From the NCBI GenBank assembly GCA_964368495.1, contig CAYJAJ010000027.1, positions 1 through 21,111 on the forward strand: a DNA stretch of 21,111 nucleotides, read 5' to 3'. The position numbers were made by a program, and so were the translations under genes. Below the pieces are notes generated by a model. It made no database searches and had not been told where the DNA came from. It worked only from the letters and a program-made list of their open reading frames with translations. Source of the DNA: CALVGQ01 sp964368495 (GTDB lineage: Bacteria > Bacillota_I > Bacilli_A > Erysipelotrichales > Erysipelotrichaceae). Of the stretch, positions 8,083 through 14,028 are shown piece after piece (positions within the stretch are counted from its first letter, which is position 1; every line of letters starts with the position of its first letter).

Positions 8083-8111
8083 TTTATATAATATGCAACA
8101 AATAATGTAAA
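8083..8111 (-). promoter_or_regulatory. Promoter of the M20 amidohydrolase gene
   Basis: On the minus strand, TTTACA (8111-8106) and TATAAA (8088-8083) are separated by exactly 17 bases, about 36 bases upstream of the ATG. It diverges from the lysine riboswitch promoter. Confidence 0.6.
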
Positions 8112-8178
8112 CTAGTATATAAAAATAACAGAAAAAAGATAGCAACTTTCAATAAAATGAAATAAATGTAAAAAAACC

Positions 8179-8207
8179 TTTTCAAATTTGTTGCAAAATT
8201 GTATGAT
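8179..8207 (+). promoter_or_regulatory. Candidate promoter of the lysine-riboswitch operon
   Basis: TTTTCA at 8179-8184 and TATGAT at 8202-8207 with a 17-base spacer would start RNA near 8214, a little before the aptamer P1 stem. TTGCAA at 8191 has no well-spaced -10, so this reading is preferred, with modest certainty. Confidence 0.4.
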
Positions 8208-8230
8208 TATATCATTAAAACTAAATAAAA

Positions 8231-8393
8231 GAATGTAGAGGCGCAAAGTATTAAGATTACTAATAATGAGGTGAGCACAATGACTTATTAGGAAAGGAAT
8301 ATTTGCCGAAGAAATTAATGTATGCTTAAACTTAATTTCTGGGAATACACAAAACATGTGTATTACTGTCACTTGTTGTGATGAGCTATATTT
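8231..8393 (+). ncRNA. Lysine riboswitch aptamer (L box)
   Basis: The conserved landmarks appear in order: AGAGGCGC (8237-8244), an internal hairpin CTAATAA/TTATTAG (8261-8267 with 8285-8291), GGAAAGGAA (8291-8299), GCCGAAG (8305-8311), a stem GAAATTAA/TTAATTTC (8311-8318 with 8332-8339), TGGG, a stem AATACAC/GTGTATT (8344-8350 with 8358-8364), ACTGTC (8365-8370) and a hairpin TCAC/GTGA, then GAGC. Closing stem P1 pairs GAATGTAG (8231-8238) with CTATATTT (8386-8393). This matches the five-helix L-box arrangement. It precedes an operon containing lysA, which independently supports lysine as the ligand. Confidence 0.92.
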
Positions 8394-8460
8394 AAGGTGA
8401 AAATATGCATTTTCATTTCTTTGACAGAACCTTAAATAGCTTTGAGGTTCTTTTATTTTA
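8384..8460 (+). promoter_or_regulatory. Riboswitch expression platform: terminator with competing antiterminator
   Basis: Terminator: GAACCTTAAA (8427-8436) pairs with TTTGAGGTTC (8441-8450) around TAGC, followed by TTTTATTTTA. Antiterminator: TTTAAGGT (8391-8398) can pair with ACCTTAAA (8429-8436), and AGCTAT (8384-8389) extends it against TAGCT (8437-8441) with a small bulge. Because 8386-8393 is also the 3' strand of P1, lysine-stabilised P1 would free the terminator. The switch is therefore a transcriptional OFF switch. Confidence 0.88.
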
Positions 8461-8472
8461 GAAAGGAGCATT

Positions 8473-8496
8473 TTTTACTTGTTAAAACAAGTAAAA
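8473..8496 (+). repeat. Perfect inverted repeat between riboswitch terminator and spmA
   Basis: TTTTACTTGTT (8473-8483) and AACAAGTAAAA (8486-8496) form a perfect 11-bp palindrome with a 2-base centre, or a 10-bp hairpin with loop TAAA. It lies just after the attenuator and 18 bases before the spmA ribosome site. It has no T-run after it. It could be an mRNA-stabilising hairpin or a protein site. Confidence 0.6.
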
Positions 8497-8527
8497 GGCA
8501 AAACAAATATATTAGGGAGGGTAAAAA

Positions 8528-9130
8528 ATGATTAATATTATTTGGGCAGTTATGTTAGTAGGTGGATTCATTATTGGTGCACTTACAGGGAATTTACAGG
8601 CAGTTACTGATGCAGCTATGAGTAATGCTGAAACAGGAGTAGAATTATCACTTGGATTAATTGGTTTAATGAGTTTGTGGTTAGGAATTATGAAAATTGC
8701 TGAAAAAGCTGGGTTGATTGTGAAAATTGGGAATGCTTTAAGACCATTAATGAAATTTTTGTTTCCAGAGCTTCCAGCAGATCATCCTGCAGTAGGTTCA
8801 ATTGTTATGAATTTAGCTGCAAATATTTTAGGTTTAGGAAATGCAGCAACACCTTTAGGAATTAAAGCAATGAAAGAACTACAAGATTGTAATGAAGATA
8901 AAGATACAGCTTCAAATTCAATGTGTATGTTTTTGGCAATTAATACTTCATCTGTGACATTAGTAGCTTCAAGTGTCATTGCTTATCGTTTAGCAGCAGG
9001 TTCAACGAACCCAACAGAAATTATTGGTCCAACAATTGTTGCGACAGTAGCTTCTACAGTTGCGGCTGTTATTGCAGTTAAATTATTTGAAAAAGTAGCT
9101 AGAAACAAATCAAAAGCTACTGTTAAATAG
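8528..9130 (+). CDS. spmA: SpmA-like membrane protein (nucleoside-recognition/Gate domain)
   Basis: 200-residue polytopic membrane protein that follows Bacillus SpmA (about 196 aa) along its whole length. Shared stretches include the N-terminal MINIIW start, SLWLGIMKIAEKAGL, LFPELPADHPA, the LGLGNAATPLGIKAM signature at about residues 97-111, and CMFLAINTSSVTL. SpmA and SpmB are needed for spore core dehydration in Bacillus, and their domain is a transporter-like Gate domain. Their molecular activity is not established. Here it is the first gene after a lysine riboswitch and is followed by spmB, ldcA and lysA, which points to a lysine, diaminopimelate or wall-peptide related role rather than only sporulation. 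AGGGAGGG precedes the ATG. Confidence 0.9.
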   Translation: MINIIWAVMLVGGFIIGALTGNLQAVTDAAMSNAETGVELSLGLIGLMSLWLGIMKIAEKAGLIVKIGNALRPLMKFLFPELPADHPAVGSIVMNLAANILGLGNAATPLGIKAMKELQDCNEDKDTASNSMCMFLAINTSSVTLVASSVIAYRLAAGSTNPTEIIGPTIVATVASTVAAVIAVKLFEKVARNKSKATVK

Positions 9131-9148
9131 ACGGAAAGGGAAAAGAAT

Positions 9149-9685
9149 ATGTTAGAAACAGTTATTAATACTATATCGTTATATGCAATACCGGTTATTA
9201 TCGTATCAATCGTTTTATATGGAATGTTTAAAAAAGTTGCTGTTTATGAAACATTTACAGATGGTGCAAAAGAAGGATTTACTACAGCAGTTACTATTAT
9301 TCCATTTTTAGTTGGAATGTTAGTAGCAATTGGTGTGTTTAGAGCTTCTGGGGCTTTGGATTTAATTACTGGTGCGTTAGCTCCAATTACTGAGTTAATT
9401 GGTATGCCAGGGGAAGTTGTTCCGATGGCTTTAATTAGACCACTTTCAGGTGGTGGAGCATCAGGTGTTATGAATGAATTATTCACGACCTATGGACCAG
9501 ACTCATTAATTGGTCGTATGGCTTCAGTAATGAACGGTTCTACTGAAACGACTTTCTATGTATTGGCAGTGTACTTTGGTGCGGTAGGAGTTAAAAAATC
9601 TCGTCATGCGCTTCCTGCAGGTTTAATTGCTGATGCTGTTGGTTTAATCACAGCTGTAATTATTACAAATATGATGTTTGGATAA
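9149..9685 (+). CDS. spmB: SpmB-like membrane protein (nucleoside-recognition/Gate domain)
   Basis: 178-residue partner of SpmA, the same length as Bacillus SpmB and very similar to it. Landmarks are FTDGAKEGFTTAVTIIPFLVGMLVAIGVFRASGAL (residues about 36-70, described by landmarks FTDGAKEGF and LVGMLVAIGVFR), GEVVPMALIRPLSGGG, TYGPDSLIGRMASVMNGSTE and TFYVLAVYFGAVGVKK. Several membrane helices are predicted by eye and no signal peptide is cleaved. It starts 18 bases after spmA with GGAAAGGG ahead of the ATG, so the two are co-expressed and probably form a complex. With ldcA starting 6 bases later it is locked into the lysine-controlled operon. Confidence 0.9.
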   Translation: MLETVINTISLYAIPVIIVSIVLYGMFKKVAVYETFTDGAKEGFTTAVTIIPFLVGMLVAIGVFRASGALDLITGALAPITELIGMPGEVVPMALIRPLSGGGASGVMNELFTTYGPDSLIGRMASVMNGSTETTFYVLAVYFGAVGVKKSRHALPAGLIADAVGLITAVIITNMMFG

Positions 9686-9691
9686 GATTGT

Positions 9692-10600
9692 ATGAATTTT
9701 GTAGATTTAAATAAAAATGATGTAACGTTTGGAATAATTGCTCCAGCTAGTCCATTTACGTCGAAAACAACAACTGAATTAAAAGAGAAACTAAATGAAT
9801 TAGGATTTCAAGTAATATTTGGAGAAAGCTGTACTGGTGCTTATAAAGGATATTTATCAAGTACAGATGAAGTTCGCGCAAAAGATATTATGGATATGTT
9901 TTGTAATCCTTCTGTTGATGCAATACTATGTATTCGTGGTGGATATGGAGTTAATCGACTTCTGCATCTACTGGATTTTGATTGTATAAAAAATCATGCA
10001 AAGCCTTTTATTGGCTATTCAGATATTACTGCGCTTCATTTAGCATTCAATAAGAAATGTGGCTTTGTTTCATATCATGGAATTATGGCAGGTACTGTTC
10101 ATGACTGGGATGAGTGCACTTTTTCATCCTTGATGAAAGCATTAACGTTTGAAGAGGAATTGGTAATCAGTAATCCAAGCGATGAGCCAATAACAACACT
10201 TGTACCTGGTTATGCAGAAGGTGAATTAATTGGTGGAAATTTAGCTTTAATTACTTCACTGATGGGCACAGAATTTGAAATTGATGTTAAAGATAAAATA
10301 ATATTTATCGAAGATGTTGGGGAATCTGTGTATCGTGTGGATAGGATGCTTACACAATTAGCGTTAGCAGGAAAATTTGATGATTGCAAGGGAATTGTGT
10401 TTGGTGATTTTAGTGATTGTACTAGAAGAAATGAGGCTGAATTTGAGCTTTTAGACTTAATTGAAGATCGCATAAAAAAATACAATAAACCATGCATTTA
10501 CAACGTGCAATCTGGGCACTGCACACCGATGATAACGATTTTAATGGGTGCAAAGGCTATTCTTGATGCAACAAATAAAAAGTTAGTATTCAAAAAGTAA
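9692..10600 (+). CDS. ldcA: LD-carboxypeptidase (muramoyltetrapeptide carboxypeptidase, S66)
   Basis: 302-residue serine peptidase of family S66, which removes the terminal D-Ala from the wall tetrapeptide (L-Ala-D-Glu-DAP/Lys-D-Ala) during peptidoglycan recycling. The catalytic triad is visible: Ser110 in IGYSDITAL, Glu207 in FIEDVGE and His276 in SGHCTP. The typical N-terminal IIAPASP and the IRGGYG motif (residues 81-86) are also present. No signal peptide is seen, so it acts in the cytoplasm. It begins only 6 bases after spmB, and the ribosome site is weak (GGAT), suggesting translational coupling. The family also contains microcin self-immunity proteins such as MccF, but the operon with lysA favours wall-peptide processing. 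Confidence 0.9.
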   Translation: MNFVDLNKNDVTFGIIAPASPFTSKTTTELKEKLNELGFQVIFGESCTGAYKGYLSSTDEVRAKDIMDMFCNPSVDAILCIRGGYGVNRLLHLLDFDCIKNHAKPFIGYSDITALHLAFNKKCGFVSYHGIMAGTVHDWDECTFSSLMKALTFEEELVISNPSDEPITTLVPGYAEGELIGGNLALITSLMGTEFEIDVKDKIIFIEDVGESVYRVDRMLTQLALAGKFDDCKGIVFGDFSDCTRRNEAEFELLDLIEDRIKKYNKPCIYNVQSGHCTPMITILMGAKAILDATNKKLVFKK

Positions 10601-10617
10601 AGAATGAGGAGTTAAGT

Positions 10618-11910
10618 ATGAAAATTCATGGAACAATGGAAGTGATAAATCAGGATTTACTAATTGGTAAAGTATCTTGCACTGATTTATGTAATGAATA
10701 TAAAACTCCTCTTTATGTGTATGATGAAGAGTTAATTAGGAAAAATTGTCGTGATTATATCAGTAACTTTCAAGTGAAAAAACGAGGAAATAAAATTGCT
10801 TATGCAGGAAAAGCTTTTTTAACAAAAGCAATGTGTCGATTGGTTTTAGAAGAAGGGTTATTTCTAGATGTTGTATCTGGCGGAGAGCTATATACGGCTT
10901 ATAAGGCAGGCTTTGATATGTCAAAAATATTTTTTCATGGAAACAATAAAACAGATGAAGAAATACGTATGGGTGTAAGCTACAACATAGGAAAATTTGT
11001 CGTAGACAATGAAACTGAGTTAGCGATGATTGAACAAGAGTGCAAACTGCAAGACAAAACACAGGAGATCTTTTTTCGAATAACTCCTGGCATAGAGGCA
11101 CACACACACGATTATATTAAAACAGGACAAATAGATTCTAAATTTGGATTTGCGATTTCTAATGGTGATTTTTTGCGGGTAATTGAAAAAATGGACCGTT
11201 ATCCACATATAAAAATTGTCGGGCTTCATGCACATATAGGTTCACAAATATTTGAAATACAGCCATACCTTGATTTAATTGAGATTATGTTGGATTTATC
11301 AAAGGGCTTAAAACAAGCCTATGATATTGAAATACGTGAACTTGATTTGGGTGGTGGATTTGGTGTTTATTACACTAGAGGAGATAAAAATTTATCTACA
11401 AAAAAGATTTGTGAAGCCATTTTAAAAAAAGCAGATGAAGCATGCAAAAAGAAGAAAATGAATCTTCCCACTTTGATATTAGAACCTGGAAGATCGATTG
11501 TCGCTAATGCAGGAAGTACACTGTATAAAATCGGATCGATTAAGGAAGTTACTGATGTAAGAACTTATGTCAGTGTTGATGGTGGAATGAGTGACAACAT
11601 TCGACCATCGTTATATCATGCAAATTACGAGTGTGCTATTGTAAATAAAATGAGGCAACGTAAAACAAAAAAGGTTACAATTGCAGGAAAGTGTTGTGAA
11701 AGCGGAGATATTTTAATTCATGATGTCATTCTTCCAACACCTTCAAAAGGGGATATTTTAATCGTGCCATCTACTGGAGCTTATGGGTATTCCATGGCTT
11801 CAAATTATAATAAAGCTGCAAAACCAGCAGTGGTTATGGTGAATAATGGTAAGAGTAAAATCATTGTAAAAAGACAAAGTTTCGATGACTTATTAGAACT
11901 TGAAGAATAG
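10618..11910 (+). CDS. lysA: Diaminopimelate decarboxylase
   Basis: Last enzyme of lysine synthesis: meso-2,6-diaminopimelate to L-lysine and CO2, using PLP. 430 aa, fold-type III. The PLP lysine is Lys65 in AYAGKAF. GLHAHIGSQ (202-210) and DLGGGFGV (243-250) build the phosphate site, ILEPGRS (287-293) follows, and the CESGD motif at 360-364 supplies the active-site Cys360 from the partner subunit. It reads GKCCESGD instead of the common GPxCESGD. It starts 17 bases after ldcA with GAGGAG upstream, and its last two codons and stop lie inside the terminator stem. Lysine feedback comes from the riboswitch about 2.2 kb upstream, at the head of the operon. Confidence 0.95.
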   Translation: MKIHGTMEVINQDLLIGKVSCTDLCNEYKTPLYVYDEELIRKNCRDYISNFQVKKRGNKIAYAGKAFLTKAMCRLVLEEGLFLDVVSGGELYTAYKAGFDMSKIFFHGNNKTDEEIRMGVSYNIGKFVVDNETELAMIEQECKLQDKTQEIFFRITPGIEAHTHDYIKTGQIDSKFGFAISNGDFLRVIEKMDRYPHIKIVGLHAHIGSQIFEIQPYLDLIEIMLDLSKGLKQAYDIEIRELDLGGGFGVYYTRGDKNLSTKKICEAILKKADEACKKKKMNLPTLILEPGRSIVANAGSTLYKIGSIKEVTDVRTYVSVDGGMSDNIRPSLYHANYECAIVNKMRQRKTKKVTIAGKCCESGDILIHDVILPTPSKGDILIVPSTGAYGYSMASNYNKAAKPAVVMVNNGKSKIIVKRQSFDDLLELEE

Positions 11911-11929
11911 AGAAATCTATTCTTTTTTT
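11905..11929 (+). terminator. Terminator of the spmA-spmB-ldcA-lysA operon
   Basis: GAATAGA (11905-11911) pairs with TCTATTC (11916-11922) around a GAAA tetraloop and is followed by seven T. The 5' arm includes the lysA stop codon. Confidence 0.9.
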
Positions 11930-11945
11930 GTTAGTGGAAAAATTG

Positions 11946-11954
11946 TGATATAAT
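11946..11954 (+). promoter_or_regulatory. Extended -10 promoter of the cardiolipin synthase gene
   Basis: TGaTATAAT at 11946-11954 is a full extended -10. Only a weak -35 (TTTTGT at 11926-11931, spacer 17) is seen. The start would be near 11961, right at the ribosome site (GAGG, 11962-11965), giving a very short leader. Confidence 0.6.
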
Positions 11955-11973
11955 ATTTTTTGAGGAAAAAAGT

Positions 11974-13500
11974 ATGATGAGAAAAATATGGAAGATATTT
12001 TTTAGTAGGGTGTTTGTGTTGTCACTTTTAATTATTGTCCAACTGCTTTTTATGATGGCGGTTTTTTCGATATTAAGTTATAGCTTTAAAACGGTAGAAG
12101 TGCTGTTTAGAATTTTATCATTTATCATTATTATTTATATAATCAATCGAAATGATAATCCATCTTATAAATTGGTATGGTGCATAATGATTTTAGTTAT
12201 TCCACTTTTTGGTGGTATCATATATTTGATGTTTGGCGGTAAAAAAGTACCAAAGGAATTGCGTTTGAATATTTTGAAGTCACATGAGGAATCAAGTGAA
12301 TATATTGAGCCCCATCGAAAAATTATTAAAGAAATTAATGAATTTGATTTGAGCATAGGTCAGCAATTTAACTATGTTCAAAAGTGTGCTGGTTGGCCTG
12401 TATATAAAAACACAAATGTGAACTTTTTTAAACTTGGAGAAGAAAAATTTGCGCAATTGATCACAGAATTAAATAATGCAAAGTCATTTATATATTTAGA
12501 GTATTTTATCATTGCAGAAGGACGCATGTGGAACACAATTTTAAATATTTTAAAAAATAAAGTGAAAGAAGGCGTTGATGTTCGTTTGATTTATGATGAT
12601 GCTGGTTGCTTTAGTACATTAGATAAGAATTTTTCAAATAAAATTCGCGATTTAGGCATTAAATGTGAAGTTTTTAATCCACTTCGGCCTCAATTAGTGA
12701 TACAAATGAACAATAGAGATCATAGAAAACTAGTGATCATTGACAACGAGGTTGCATTTACTGGTGGAATTAATTTAGCTGATGAATACATCAATGAACT
12801 TGATCGATTTGGTCACTGGAAAGATACTGCAGTAATGTTAAAGGGTGAAGCTGTATTAAACTGTACAATTATGTTTGTGCAAGTCTGGAATTTCTTATCA
12901 AATGATAAAATCGATTATGAACAAATTAAAGAACCGAAATTAGCTATCACTGATGGCTACGTATTGCCTTTTAGTGATAGTCCAACTGATGAGGAAAACG
13001 TGGGGTTAACTGTCCATATGAATTTGATAAATAATGCAAAACATTCTATTTATATTCAAACTCCTTATTTAATCATCAATGATGAATTGCATCAAGCACT
13101 GAGTAATGCTGCAAAATTAGGAAAAGATGTTCGCATTATTGTGCCGCATATTCCGGATAAATGGTATGCCCATATGATGACTAGAGGAAATTATTATTAT
13201 CTTGTAAAAAATGGAGTCAAAGTGTATGAATATTTGCCTGGTTTTATTCATTCTAAGACGTTTCTTTGTGATGATGAAGTTGGGTTATGTGGAACAATAA
13301 ACATGGATTATCGCAGTTATTACATGCATTATGAAGACGGTGTACTAATGTATAAAAGTTCTGCACTATCACGCATGAAAGAAGACTTTATCCAGACACT
13401 GGATGTGAGTCAATTAATTACTGAAGAAGATTGTAACAATGTTCATTGGACTAAGAAATTATTGTATGCGATATTTAATTTGTTTTCTCCTTTATTGTAA
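11974..13500 (+). CDS. cls: Cardiolipin synthase (phospholipase D superfamily)
   Basis: 508-residue membrane enzyme that joins two phosphatidylglycerols into cardiolipin and glycerol. Two N-terminal hydrophobic segments (about residues 10-34 and 45-57) and a third near 67-87 (VWCIMILVIPLFGGIIYLMFGG pattern) form the PLDc_N region. Two HxKxxxxD motifs follow: His250-Lys252-Asp257 (HRKLVIID) and His426-Lys428-Asp433 (HSKTFLCD), each followed by a G(G/T)IN(L/M)D-like segment. The length fits bacterial Cls (about 480-510). The first ATG at 11974 is followed at once by ATGAGA, so translation might start one codon later. It has its own promoter and is isolated from lysA by a terminator. Confidence 0.93.
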   Translation: MMRKIWKIFFSRVFVLSLLIIVQLLFMMAVFSILSYSFKTVEVLFRILSFIIIIYIINRNDNPSYKLVWCIMILVIPLFGGIIYLMFGGKKVPKELRLNILKSHEESSEYIEPHRKIIKEINEFDLSIGQQFNYVQKCAGWPVYKNTNVNFFKLGEEKFAQLITELNNAKSFIYLEYFIIAEGRMWNTILNILKNKVKEGVDVRLIYDDAGCFSTLDKNFSNKIRDLGIKCEVFNPLRPQLVIQMNNRDHRKLVIIDNEVAFTGGINLADEYINELDRFGHWKDTAVMLKGEAVLNCTIMFVQVWNFLSNDKIDYEQIKEPKLAITDGYVLPFSDSPTDEENVGLTVHMNLINNAKHSIYIQTPYLIINDELHQALSNAAKLGKDVRIIVPHIPDKWYAHMMTRGNYYYLVKNGVKVYEYLPGFIHSKTFLCDDEVGLCGTINMDYRSYYMHYEDGVLMYKSSALSRMKEDFIQTLDVSQLITEEDCNNVHWTKKLLYAIFNLFSPLL

Positions 13501-13546
13501 CATTTACATTCTAAAAGAAATTTGTTACAATGATATGTAAGTAACA
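13495..13546 (+). repeat. Three GTAACA half-sites over the PPase-like promoter
   Basis: TTGTAACA (13495-13502) and TGTTACAA (13523-13530) are a perfect 8-bp inverted repeat 20 bases apart. GTAACA recurs at 13541-13546, forming a second inverted pair with TGTTAC (13523-13528). The middle site covers the -10. It looks like an operator array, but no regulator is known from the sequence. Confidence 0.4.
13503..13531 (+). promoter_or_regulatory. Promoter of the PPase-like gene
   Basis: TTTACA (13503-13508) and TACAAT (13526-13531) with an exact 17-base spacer. AGGAGG at 13546-13551 and the ATG at 13559 follow. Inverted GTAACA half-sites overlap this promoter. Confidence 0.75.
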
Positions 13547-13558
13547 GGAGGTTTTTTT

Positions 13559-13945
13559 ATGGATTATTACAATAATGCTTATTTTTGGCAAAAGTTAGAT
13601 ACTTTGTATTTTTCTTCTAAACTCAATATAGCCTTTGAAAAAGGACATACACATCCAAAATATAAAAATTTAATTTATCCAGTTCAGTATGGATATTTAT
13701 TAGATTTAGTTGACGATAAAGACTTAAGAATTGCGGTATTTAAAGGGTCATCCAACACTGGTAAAATTGAATCACTAATTATTGCTGCAGACATACTAAA
13801 AAAAGATTTGGAACCTAAATTAATAGTGGGGTGTACAGAAGAAGAGGTAACGAATGTTCTTCTTTTCTTAAATCAAACTGATTTACAAAAGACAATATTA
13901 GTTAAAAGAGGAAAAGAATTGCCTGGTTGGGCACATACAGATTAA
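13559..13945 (+). CDS. Inorganic pyrophosphatase-fold protein, probably catalytically inactive
   Basis: 128-residue protein related to small Firmicutes proteins labelled inorganic pyrophosphatase. It keeps FWQKLD near the start, then HPKYKNLIYPVQYGYL (residues about 32-47), which matches the family I PPase beta-barrel (YPxxYGY), and a C-terminal LIVGCTEEE. The catalytic DxDPxD loop is missing: where it should be, the sequence reads DLVDDKDLRIAVFKGS (about 49-64). The second acidic cluster is not evident, and at 128 aa it is shorter than true PPases (about 175 aa). A binding or regulatory role is more likely than PPi hydrolysis. It is monocistronic with its own strong promoter and terminator. 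Homology is fairly clear; function is unknown. Confidence 0.65.
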   Translation: MDYYNNAYFWQKLDTLYFSSKLNIAFEKGHTHPKYKNLIYPVQYGYLLDLVDDKDLRIAVFKGSSNTGKIESLIIAADILKKDLEPKLIVGCTEEEVTNVLLFLNQTDLQKTILVKRGKELPGWAHTD

Positions 13946-13968
13946 AAGAGGTAAGACCTCTTTTTTTT
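13944..13968 (+). terminator. Terminator of the PPase-like gene
   Basis: AAAAGAGGT (13944-13952) pairs with ACCTCTTTT (13956-13964) around AAG, running into a T tract to 13968. It abuts the stop codon. Confidence 0.88.
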
Positions 13969-13997
13969 GTGTTTGCACATTATTCAATGATGATGAA

Positions 13998-14003
13998 TAT
14001 AAT
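13998..14003 (+). promoter_or_regulatory. -10 element of the asnB promoter
   Basis: Consensus TATAAT at 13998-14003. The best -35 is TTGCAC at 13973-13978 with a long 19-base spacer, so the upstream half is uncertain. Confidence 0.45.
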
Positions 14004-14028
14004 GATATCAAAAGTTGAGGTGATAGGT

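Noticed and set aside
8112..8471. 119-codon minus-strand reading frame in the spmA leader
   Set aside because: It covers the lysine riboswitch and its terminator on the opposite strand, has no ribosome site and no recognisable protein features.
8479..8535. Possible TTG-started 18-codon leader peptide after GGAG, overlapping the spmA start
   Set aside because: Rare start, the palindrome explains much of its sequence, and there is no lysine-codon run typical of an attenuator peptide.
8528..9685. Calling the SpmA/SpmB pair nucleoside transporters from the domain name
   Set aside because: The 'nucleoside recognition' label is historical; gene context points to lysine or wall peptides and no substrate evidence is visible.
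13927..14028. N-terminal 34-residue extension of asparagine synthase
   Set aside because: It would bury Cys2, overlaps the preceding gene and crosses its terminator and the asnB -10.
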